Assembly: GCA_020848905.1 (NCBI GenBank)
Contig: JADLHG010000009.1
Span: 186,001-250,000, forward strand
Length of the DNA: 64,000 nt
Direction of reading: 5' to 3'
Source: Deltaproteobacteria bacterium
GTDB taxonomy: Bacteria > Myxococcota_A > Polyangia > GCA-2747355 > JADLHG01
The stretch's first letter is position 1; each line of letters starts with the position of its first letter. The position numbers and the translations under genes were made by a program. The notes beneath the pieces were generated by a model. The model was not told where the DNA came from, made no database searches, and was given only the letters and a program-made list of their open reading frames with translations. Shown in pieces: positions 23,716 through 31,020 of this stretch.

Positions 23716-25808
23716 GCTTCGAGAGGACAGCGGCCGCAGAGCTCGCGACGGCCGCCGGTGAGCCTGGTGCGGCGCCGGCGATAGGCGAGCCCGAGCACGA
23801 CGAGCCAGGCGAAGGACATCGCGGTGGGGCTTTGGGCGACGCCACAGCCGGAGCTGCACCCCGCGCCGCCGTCGGCAGGATGGGACGGGCTTGCGTCCGC
23901 CGTGGGTCCTCCGGCGTCCGGGCCGCCATCCGCGGCAGAGACCCGCACGTCCTTCTGCGCATAGCCGTCCTGGCCGACCTGGCTATCGAGGAGAGCGCCG
24001 TCGGCCACGAGGGGCCCGTCGAGGCGCTGGCCGCCATCAGCCCGCGTCGCATCGCGACCGGCGCCCCGGTCGGCTGGAGCATCAGCGGACGGCGCCAGGG
24101 AATCGCGACGTGGCCCGTCGGGTGCGGTCAGATCGCGCCGCGCGGCATCGATCGCGCCGAATGCGTCCCGCGTCGTCGCATCCGGCGTGACCGCCGCACT
24201 GTCCGGCCGTCGGGCATCCGGGACGCGCGAATCCGGGACCCGTGCATCCGGGACGCGCGCATCGGGCCCCCGTGCATCGGGCACTCGGGCATCCGGAGCC
24301 TGTGCATCCGGGAGACGCGTATCGGGCACTCGGGCATCGGGCATACGCGCATCGATCCCCTGGTCCGGTACGGCCACCGGCGCATCGATCCCGCGGTCCA
24401 CGCTACGGTCGAGAGCGATACTGGCATCACGGACGCCACCACCCCCGTCGGCAGCGACGCCGCCGTCAGGCCCCGGTAGCCCGCTCAAGGTGTAGATGTA
24501 CACGGCCTCGTCCGCGTTCGGGGGCGGGTTGCCTCGGTTGTCGGGCGCCCAGATGAAGGCCTCCGAGCCGTGGAGGAGCACCGTCTTGCCGAAGTCCTGG
24601 TTGATGAACTTGTCGCTCGCCTCGAGCTTTAGGGCCTCGGTCCAGATGCTCCCGGAGCGGGTGAAGAGGTAGGCCGCGCCCGCCACCGCCGGGGGCGTCT
24701 CAGTGGGAAGGCCCCCCACGAGCACGACACCCTGGCTCACCGACACCGAGTAGCCGAACAACGCCTTGGCGCCGGCTCCGCTCCCTTTGAGCTTCGCCTG
24801 CTGCGACCACTGTCCTCCACTCCCGCTGAACACGTACGCGGCTCCTCGGGCAAGAGAGCCACCTTCGCTGTCGCCGGTCGCACCAGCTACTAAGGTGGTC
24901 CCATCTACAGCGACTACCTCGCCAAAGGAGACGCCATTGACGCTCGAGGCATCACCCGCCGTGAGCTTCGCGCGTTGCGTCCAAACCGCACCGCTGCCCG
25001 TGAAGACGTACGCGGCGCCATTGCTGCTGCCGAGCCCCAACGAGTCATCGCCCGAGGCTCCGACGACGAGATGCTGGCCGTCGTAGGCCAGCCCCGAACC
25101 GAAGCTCTGGAGCCTATGGGCATCGTTCGGCAGTAGCTCCTTCACCTGGCTCCAGGCCCATCCACCCGGACCAAGCGTTCTCGAAAACACGTACACCGCC
25201 CCTGTGCTGTCCTCCGGAGGATCTGTCGGCGAAAACTGATGATCGTGACCAGACGCGCCCACAAACACTGTATCCCCTCTCAGGGCAACGTGGGCTCCGA
25301 AACTGTTGTACGTACCTGGGTCGCTCGCCCAGAAACGCCCCTCCTGCACCCAAACGCCATTTTGCCTTCTAAAGACGTAAACCACACCGACGTACGGTCC
25401 TTGTCCGCTCTGCGGGCCTTCGCCCGACGCGCCCACGACCAATGTGTTGCCCTCCAACGCTACGGCACTGCCGAAGTAGTTTGGCGTGGAGGGAGTCGTC
25501 GGTGCCACGGTGGCAGAAAGCACCCAGCCCTGGGAGCTGCGGGTGTAGATACGAACAACGGACTTGAACCCAATCAACGCAGAGGCAGCTGGTTCTCCAA
25601 CCGCCAGGGTATCTCCGTCGCGGGCCATGGCTATCCCGAACCCCGTGATGGTCGTTGGACTCGGGCTCTTCAGCTTGAATTCCGTCGCGCTGACGAGCGA
25701 CGCGCGATACCTCCCCATCCGCTCGTTGGTACCACCGGAGCACCCGACGGCCATGACGCCCGCCAGGGCAAGGCCGATGGTCCGTCTCAGGTCGTCTCGC
25801 GACTCCAT
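23577..25808 (-). CDS. FG-GAP repeat surface protein with internal MYXO-CTERM-like segment and read-through tail
   Basis: A 743-aa protein. The signal peptide ends GVMAVGCSGG, a lipobox. Six or seven FG-GAP/beta-propeller-type repeats cover about 35-435, each with a pattern such as FGSAVALEGNTLVVGASGE and GAAYVFSGSG. A Pro-Asp-Ala-Arg repeat linker follows (about 440-610). Then comes GCSSGCGVAQSP, a hydrophobic segment and RRRR, a MYXO-CTERM-like sorting tail. Such tails normally end at the Arg cluster, but this frame continues about 64 residues, antisense to the RAYT gene. The original stop seems to have been lost. The ATG at 25808 follows GAGAGGT. Confidence 0.75.
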   Translation of the reverse strand: MESRDDLRRTIGLALAGVMAVGCSGGTNERMGRYRASLVSATEFKLKSPSPTTITGFGIAMARDGDTLAVGEPAASALIGFKSVVRIYTRSSQGWVLSATVAPTTPSTPNYFGSAVALEGNTLVVGASGEGPQSGQGPYVGVVYVFRRQNGVWVQEGRFWASDPGTYNSFGAHVALRGDTVFVGASGHDHQFSPTDPPEDSTGAVYVFSRTLGPGGWAWSQVKELLPNDAHRLQSFGSGLAYDGQHLVVGASGDDSLGLGSSNGAAYVFTGSGAVWTQRAKLTAGDASSVNGVSFGEVVAVDGTTLVAGATGDSEGGSLARGAAYVFSGSGGQWSQQAKLKGSGAGAKALFGYSVSVSQGVVLVGGLPTETPPAVAGAAYLFTRSGSIWTEALKLEASDKFINQDFGKTVLLHGSEAFIWAPDNRGNPPPNADEAVYIYTLSGLPGPDGGVAADGGGGVRDASIALDRSVDRGIDAPVAVPDQGIDARMPDARVPDTRLPDAQAPDARVPDARGPDARVPDARVPDSRVPDARRPDSAAVTPDATTRDAFGAIDAARRDLTAPDGPRRDSLAPSADAPADRGAGRDATRADGGQRLDGPLVADGALLDSQVGQDGYAQKDVRVSAADGGPDAGGPTADASPSHPADGGAGCSSGCGVAQSPTAMSFAWLVVLGLAYRRRRTRLTGGRRELCGRCPLEAQRPGTSSVRSFPRSFQPVLSNQVRGSRTGGSPSGGTGARSFHPLK
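24200..24349. repeat. 15-bp tandem repeats encoding PDARV-type pentapeptides
   Basis: About ten consecutive 15-bp units encode variants of Pro-Asp-(Ala/Thr/Ser)-(Arg/Gln)-(Val/Leu/Gly/Ala/Arg) in the linker of the FG-GAP protein. Units differ by point changes, so the array is not fresh. It makes an extended acidic-basic spacer between the propeller and the C-terminal anchor. Boundaries are approximate. Confidence 0.6.
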
Positions 25809-25945
25809 ACCTCTCGCCTCCCCCGTTCCTGGATGGCCGCGCCATACAACGAGCAGACGCACGAGCGGCGGAAAACCTGACAGCGCGGTGCGAGGAAAAG
25901 CGGCAGCTCCGCCCGACCGAGGCGCGCCGGGACGCCCCCCCGACC

Positions 25946-26635
25946 TCACTTGCAGCGCATGTATTCCTTGCCGCCGGCGATGAGGATCGGGTTGCCCGCG
26001 GAGTTGAGCGTGACGCGCAGGTTCGCGTCCACGAAGCCCTGGCCCAGGTTCACGTAGAGCCGGCCCCCGGCGACCTTCCAGAGCAGGCCGCCGCTGCCCG
26101 TGTGCTGGCCGGCCACCGTGCCCGCGTGGCCCGTGTTGTAGGTCTCGGTGTTCGAGCCGAAACGCAGCGTGCCGTTCGGGAAGTAGACCACGCGGCTCGT
26201 GCTGCTCGTGCCCGTGTGCTTGTTGAAGGTGAAGGAGCACCAGGCCGTGGATAACAGGAGCTGGCGGAGCTTGCCGTCGGTGGGAGACCTGCCACCGGCA
26301 GGCACCGCGCCGCCGGGCGCCTTCGCCACGGGAGCCTTCTTCGGCGGGCCGAGCCGCTTGTGCGGGATGTCCTTCATCGCGCCGAGCGTGATGAGGAGCT
26401 TCTTGCCCTGGAAGCGAAAGGTCATGGGCACGCCGCCGATCTGCAGCACCGCGCCCTGAACGGTCCAGGTCGCCTCGCCGAGCGTCGTGGTAGCGCTGCC
26501 GTCCGCGCGCAGGTCCATCACCAGGCGCGGGTCGAGCTCGTTCTGCCAGCGCCCCACGAGCTTGGCCTTCTGCGCGGAGGCCTCGCCGCCGAGGCTGCAG
26601 AGCACGAGCAGAGCGACCGGAAGTAGACGGGCCAT
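25946..26635 (-). CDS. Secreted protein of unknown function
   Basis: A 229-aa protein with a Sec signal peptide (cleavage near GEASA/QK). The N-terminal part (about 22-90: LVGRWQNELDPRLVMDLRADGSATTT...) resembles small lipocalin-like beta domains that begin VGxW. A Pro/Lys/Ala linker follows. The C-terminal part (about 115-229) is a separate beta-rich domain with WCSFTFNKHTGTSSTSRVVYFPNGTLRFGSNTETY, a pattern also seen in other secreted beta-sandwich proteins. No catalytic residues are recognised. The ATG at 26635 is preceded by GGGGAGGCATCC. The gene is probably monocistronic and divergent from the secreted protein at 26937. Confidence 0.65.
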   Translation of the reverse strand: MARLLPVALLVLCSLGGEASAQKAKLVGRWQNELDPRLVMDLRADGSATTTLGEATWTVQGAVLQIGGVPMTFRFQGKKLLITLGAMKDIPHKRLGPPKKAPVAKAPGGAVPAGGRSPTDGKLRQLLLSTAWCSFTFNKHTGTSSTSRVVYFPNGTLRFGSNTETYNTGHAGTVAGQHTGSGGLLWKVAGGRLYVNLGQGFVDANLRVTLNSAGNPILIAGGKEYMRCK

Positions 26636-26829
26636 GGATGCCTCCCCTCGAGGTGTGGTGCCGGAACAGTAGCGCCACCCGGAGAGCGGAGGTTGCACTA
26701 TCGTTTGCCTTGGCGCGTGGAGTCGCCAGTCGACGGGGGCCCGGGCCCACAGGACCCGCGCGGCCGCCGAAACAGCCTAAGCCGTCGAATCTGTGCCCGA
26801 AGAGAGGCCGTCCCGCGGCGTCTACGCGG

Positions 26830-26845
26830 TGGCACCGGGATTGCT
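26830..26845 (+). promoter_or_regulatory. Sigma-54-type -24/-12 promoter (consensus match)
   Basis: TGGCACCGGGATTGCT carries intact TGGCAC and TTGCT blocks, with GG and GC 10 nt apart. It lies in the 301-nt gap between the divergent genes at 26635 and 26937 and points at the latter, with an expected leader of about 80 nt. The self-complementary GGGCCCGGGCCC (26737-26748) lies about 110-120 nt upstream of the expected start site and is a possible activator site. I see nothing else in the gap. Confidence 0.65.
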
Positions 26846-26936
26846 TTGCATGGCCGCAACGTCCGAGGAAGCCCCTCTGCGGGCCCTTGGAACCGCACCT
26901 GACACGACGCTTCGAACGCGCGCGAAGGAGACGAAC

Positions 26937-27404
26937 ATGCGACGCACCGGATGGATGGGATTGGCTCTGCTGGCGCTCCTCTGGGGAGCAGGCCCGGCAC
27001 AGGCCATCAACGTGAACGGGGAGAAGGTGAACCTGCGCCAGCGCAATCGCGCAATCCGCTCCGCTCTGGTGGAGCGAATCAACGAGCAGCTCCCGGCGCT
27101 GGAGCAGAAGTGGGGCCCGCTGGGCCAGATCACGGGGCGGGACCTCCGCATTCGCACCAAGGCGCCGGGCTTCCTCGTCGGCGGCGGCTACGCGAACGAG
27201 ACCACCGTGACGTACTCGATCGTCCACCGCAGGGGCTGGGGCGGCACGGCGGAGGCCCGCACCCGCATCGACATCAACAACGGTGGGGAGCAGACGACGA
27301 CCCTCTTCGGCTTCGTGCTGAACGTCCCCGCCTACGGCGGTCCCCCTCCGGGCGCGCTGAGCGACATGGGCCCGGGTACCTTCGGCAGCGCCGTCGGCCG
27401 CTAG
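26937..27404 (+). CDS. Small secreted protein, probably sigma-54 dependent
   Basis: A 155-aa protein with a clear Sec signal peptide (GWMGLALLALLWGAGPAQA, cleavage before INVNG). The mature chain of about 135 residues is without Cys; it has a charged helical part (KVNLRQRNRAIRSALVERINEQL) and a Gly/Thr-rich C-terminal part that looks beta-rich (TVTYSIVHRRGWGGTAEARTRIDINNGGEQTTTLFGF). I do not recognise the family. The ATG at 26937 has GAAGGAG upstream. A consensus sigma-54 promoter precedes it, so it is likely under activator control, possibly of one of the two FHA-type activators in this window (inference). Confidence 0.6.
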   Translation: MRRTGWMGLALLALLWGAGPAQAINVNGEKVNLRQRNRAIRSALVERINEQLPALEQKWGPLGQITGRDLRIRTKAPGFLVGGGYANETTVTYSIVHRRGWGGTAEARTRIDINNGGEQTTTLFGFVLNVPAYGGPPPGALSDMGPGTFGSAVGR

Positions 27405-27417
27405 GGAACAGCCCCCT

Positions 27418-28515
27418 TCACGGCCCCGCGCAGGCCTGGACCTTCAGGTCCGTGATCGTCGCGCTCCCGCCGAGACCTGCCGTCGAGACTTGCCCCACGA
27501 AGAGCTGCACGCGACGCAGGTTGCCGCGGAACGAGAGGCCCGCCGGATAGATGTCCGGCTGCCCCGCGTGCCAGCCGCCAGGGTAGTAGCCGGTCTGGAT
27601 GCCGTTGTACTGACCGAACATGGTGCCGCTCGTCGCGTTCACCGCGTGGTACTTCACCTGCACGCGGTAGACTCCGGCCGTGTTGTAGGTCCCGCCGTTC
27701 ACGGTCCAGGGGTCCTGCGCCTGCCACTGGTCCACGCCGTCCCGATCGAACCAGAGGCCGTAGCTCGCGTTGCCGCCGAAGGGGGCCGTGACGGTGCTCG
27801 GGCTCCGCGCGTCGTAGTGCCGCTCGTCGCCCCCGCTCGTGTCCTGCAGCATCAGGTGGTCGTCGATGTCGAAGACCGGCTCGGGCCCGGCGTCGGGGCC
27901 GAGGTCCCCTAGCGTCGCCACGACCCAGCCTCCCTTCCCGCCGGGGTGCGTGCCCGCCAGCCCCGGGCTCAGGTCCGCCGCGCCCTCCTCGCGCAGCCCC
28001 ACCTGCAGCCACATCGTGGAAGTGGACTGCGCCTTGGTGAGGCCCGCCAGGTTCAGCGTGAAGGTGAGCGTCGCGTCGCAGCGGGTGAGATCGAAGAGCG
28101 GCGCGAAGTGCTGCGGCGCGGTGGCGGGCCCGACCGTGTAGTTGCCGAAGCTCTGCGTCGTGGGCTGCGGGGGACCGTCGGGGGGGAGTCGCTGATCGCG
28201 CGGAGGGACCATCGCGTCGCGGGGGAGCGCGCCATCCTTCGACCCCGCGGCGTCCTTCGGGCGGGCACCGTCTCTCCGCGCCGCCGCACCGTCCGGCCTC
28301 GCGGCCGAAACGTCCCACGAGCCCCCGTCTCGCGGCCTCCCCGCCTCGTCGACCACGCCCCCTCCGTCGGTGAAACCGGGGCCCGGTCCACCCTCCGGCT
28401 CGGCGCTGCTCCCATCCGCGGCACCGCCGAAGCCGCCGCGCACGCAGCCCATGCAAAGAAGAAGGGCCAGCGCTATGCGGGAGGCCCTGCCCCTTCGGGA
28501 GGCCCCTCTCGCCAC
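27418..28515 (-). CDS. Secreted lipoprotein with Asp-rich linker and beta-sandwich C-terminus
   Basis: A 365-aa protein if started at GTG 28515, which gives a basic N-region and the lipobox LLLCMGC. GTGs further upstream would only lengthen the N-region. Residues about 35-110 are an Asp/Gly/Arg/Pro linker. The C-terminal 240 residues hold one domain (YTVGPATAPQHFAPLFDLTRCDATLTF ... VYRVQVKYHAVNATSGTMFGQY ... VQLFVGQVSTAGLGGSATITDLKVQ) that looks like a carbohydrate-binding-type beta sandwich. No catalytic motif was seen. It converges on the secreted-protein gene at 26937 with 13 nt between stops. Confidence 0.65.
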   Translation of the reverse strand: MARGASRRGRASRIALALLLCMGCVRGGFGGAADGSSAEPEGGPGPGFTDGGGVVDEAGRPRDGGSWDVSAARPDGAAARRDGARPKDAAGSKDGALPRDAMVPPRDQRLPPDGPPQPTTQSFGNYTVGPATAPQHFAPLFDLTRCDATLTFTLNLAGLTKAQSTSTMWLQVGLREEGAADLSPGLAGTHPGGKGGWVVATLGDLGPDAGPEPVFDIDDHLMLQDTSGGDERHYDARSPSTVTAPFGGNASYGLWFDRDGVDQWQAQDPWTVNGGTYNTAGVYRVQVKYHAVNATSGTMFGQYNGIQTGYYPGGWHAGQPDIYPAGLSFRGNLRRVQLFVGQVSTAGLGGSATITDLKVQACAGP

Positions 28516-28711
28516 CGGCCATCCAGCCACGCGGGTCACCCTGACCAGTCTGCGGCCCGTCTTCGAGCCGGTCAACGATCGCGCGCCCCCTCGACGGCGA
28601 AGGGCCTCGCGCGCTCTCGGCGTGACGCGGGTCAAGCCTTCGGAAAAAACCCCTCGGCCCGCGCGAGTCGCTGCGGCATCATGCACCCTGCACGATCGTC
28701 GCGGAGGATCG

Positions 28712-29947
28712 ATGCCGCTGTTGCTGAGTGTTGCGCTCCTTGCCCCCGTCGCGGTGACGCATGCCATCACCTTTGATGAGGCCCTCGGGTGGGCCGAGCA
28801 CTCCCCGGTGGTCCAGGGCGCGCGGCGGGCCCTTCGCACGCAGAGCGACCTGACCCGGCGCGTCTCGCGCCTGACCCACAACCCGCAGCTCTCCGTACAG
28901 CCCGGGATTCGCCTCGCGCCCGCGGGCGCCCGCGAGCCCGAGCTCCTGGTCGAGCTGAGCCAGGCCTGGAGCCTGAGCGGCCACGGCGGAGCGCGGCAGA
29001 GATCGCTCGAGGCCGAGCAGGCGGTGCTGGGCGCCGAAACGCGCGCCGCATCGCTCGCGCAGCGCCTCGGAGCCGCGCGCTCCTGGATCGAGCTCTGGGT
29101 GGCGCAGCGCGTGCTGGCCGAAGCGCAGCGCGAACAGGCTCTGGCGGGAACCCTCACCAAGCTCGTGGACCGAGCCGCCAGCCTCTCGGGCGCCACGCGC
29201 GCCGACGCCGCGGATGCGAGAGCCTACATTGCCGAGGCACGCCTGCTGGTCCTCGCGGCGCACGGCGAGCTGGTCAATCGGGCGGCGACGCTGCAGCGCG
29301 AGGCGGGCCGGGCACTGGCCGACGGTACCCTGGCAGCGCGGGGCGAGCTCCCCGCCGCACCGGTGCCCTCGAAGAGCGCCCAGCTCCGCATGCTGGGTCG
29401 CCTGGCGGCCCTCCCCGAGGTCCAGCTCCGAGCCCTGCGCGCCCGGGCGGAGCGCCTCCGCATGACCGAGGAGCGGTCGGCACGCGGCTGGGTGCTGCAG
29501 CTTGGCCTGATGGCGCAGCGCGATGCGCCCGGAGGTTTCCTTCTCTCGGGGGGCCTTCGCGTGACGGTGCCTCTGTTCGACCGCGGAGAGCGTGAGAGCG
29601 CCCCGCTCGCGGCGCAGGCCGAGCGGCAGACCGGCGAGGGCCACGACGCGCTCGTCCGGGCACGCGCCGACCTGGCGGAGGCGATCCATGAGGTGACCCA
29701 CACCGAGGAGGTGCTCGCCGAGCTGCGGGACAACCTGGTGCCCGCCAGCCGCGAGGGCGCCGCGCTGCGAGAACGGATCTTCCGGGCCGGCGAGGCCACG
29801 GTGCTCGAGGTGCTCCAGTCGCGCCGCACGGCCGTCGCGGCCGTCGGGCGCCTCGAGCGCGCCCGCGGTGCGCACGCCTGGGCGCGGGTCAAGCTCTGGC
29901 TCCTCAGCACCACCCTGCTGCGGCAGCCCGCTGCGGGTCGCCCATGA
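28712..29947 (+). CDS. TolC/CusC-family outer-membrane efflux protein
   Basis: A 411-aa protein with a signal peptide (LLLSVALLAPVAVTHA) and the two long coiled-coil halves of outer-membrane efflux proteins: ITFDEALGWAEHSPVVQGARRALRTQ at the start, and the second repeat with LRVTVPLFDRGERES and ALRERIFRAGEATVLEVLQSRRTAV. It forms the trans-periplasmic outlet of the RND pump encoded next. The ATG at 28712 follows GCGGAGGATC. Its stop overlaps the adaptor start by 4 nt. Confidence 0.88.
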   Translation: MPLLLSVALLAPVAVTHAITFDEALGWAEHSPVVQGARRALRTQSDLTRRVSRLTHNPQLSVQPGIRLAPAGAREPELLVELSQAWSLSGHGGARQRSLEAEQAVLGAETRAASLAQRLGAARSWIELWVAQRVLAEAQREQALAGTLTKLVDRAASLSGATRADAADARAYIAEARLLVLAAHGELVNRAATLQREAGRALADGTLAARGELPAAPVPSKSAQLRMLGRLAALPEVQLRALRARAERLRMTEERSARGWVLQLGLMAQRDAPGGFLLSGGLRVTVPLFDRGERESAPLAAQAERQTGEGHDALVRARADLAEAIHEVTHTEEVLAELRDNLVPASREGAALRERIFRAGEATVLEVLQSRRTAVAAVGRLERARGAHAWARVKLWLLSTTLLRQPAAGRP

Positions 29948-31020
29948 CGCCGCGGCGAACGATGAACCCATGCTGGCTGGTCTGCGCGAGCCTTTCCGCG
30001 CTCGCGGCGTGCACCCAGGGCGCCGCCCAGCCGGAGGCAGCTCCCCTGCCCCGATCGAGCGCCGAGACCCGGTGGGTAGCCGCCCGCGCCCCGGCGGGAC
30101 TGTCGCTCCTCGAGCTGCCGGCCCACGTGCTCGCCGCGCCGCAGTCGCTCGGCGCCGTGTCGGCCCCGTATCAGGCGCGCGTGGTCAAGGTGCTCGTGCA
30201 AGCGGGTCAGCGCCTCAAGAGCGGCGATCCGACAGTCGAAGTGATCATGCCCGCCGTGACCGCGGCGGCGGGCGCCTACCTCGGGGCGCGCACGCGCTAC
30301 GAAGCCTACGCGCGACGCAAGGCCCAGCTCGATCGCCTGCGGGCCGACGGGCTCGTCCGCCTCTCCGAGATCGCCGAGGTGGAGACTCACCTCGCCGAGT
30401 CCCGCGCCGACGAGCACACCGCGCTGGCCACGCTGCGCAGCGCCGGCCTGCGCCCCACGGACGCCAGCCGGATCCTCGGCGGGGACGGCACCGTGATGCT
30501 GCGCAGCCCCATCGGCGGCGTGATCACCGAGGCTGACGTGGTGGTCGGTGAGGTCCGGGAGCCCGGCGGCAAGCCCTTCGTGCGCGTCGCGGCCCAGGCT
30601 GCGCCGCGCATCGAGGCCCGCCTGTCCCACGGGCTTCCCGCCGGCGCAGGCTTCGAGTTCGTGGCCAACGGCTGGAGCCCCGTCGAGCTGCGCGCGATCG
30701 CGCAGGCTCCGCAGATCGACCGTCGCGACGGCACGCGGCTCTCCTGGTTCGAGCCGCTCAAGCCCACGCCGCTGCCCCACGGGCTCTCCGGCAAGCTCGC
30801 GGTGCACCTGCACGGAGACCGGGTCGTCGCCGTGCCGGCCACCGCCGTGGTGATGAACGAAGGCCGCGCCGAGGTGATCACCCGCGACGGCGCGCGGCTC
30901 AAGCGCGTACCGGTCGTGGTGCTGCTCGTCTCGGGGGCCGACGCGCTCGTCGAGGGGCCCGTGCGACCGGGACACATCGTCGCCGCCGACGGGGCCCTCG
31001 CCACCGCGGGCCTACGGTGA
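29944..31020 (+). CDS. RND periplasmic adaptor (membrane-fusion) lipoprotein
   Basis: A 358-aa protein with a lipobox (SALAACTQG, Cys near 26). The biotin/lipoyl-like halves are visible (QARVVKVLVQAGQRLKSGDPTVEV and VMLRSPIGGVITEADVVVGEVREPGGKPFVRV), separated by an alpha hairpin (about 100-165). It links the inner-membrane pump to the TolC-like channel. Its start and stop overlap the neighbouring genes by 4 nt each (ATGA and GTGA), so the three proteins are made together. The exact substrate class comes from the pump, not from this protein. Confidence 0.85.
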   Translation: MTPRRTMNPCWLVCASLSALAACTQGAAQPEAAPLPRSSAETRWVAARAPAGLSLLELPAHVLAAPQSLGAVSAPYQARVVKVLVQAGQRLKSGDPTVEVIMPAVTAAAGAYLGARTRYEAYARRKAQLDRLRADGLVRLSEIAEVETHLAESRADEHTALATLRSAGLRPTDASRILGGDGTVMLRSPIGGVITEADVVVGEVREPGGKPFVRVAAQAAPRIEARLSHGLPAGAGFEFVANGWSPVELRAIAQAPQIDRRDGTRLSWFEPLKPTPLPHGLSGKLAVHLHGDRVVAVPATAVVMNEGRAEVITRDGARLKRVPVVVLLVSGADALVEGPVRPGHIVAADGALATAGLR

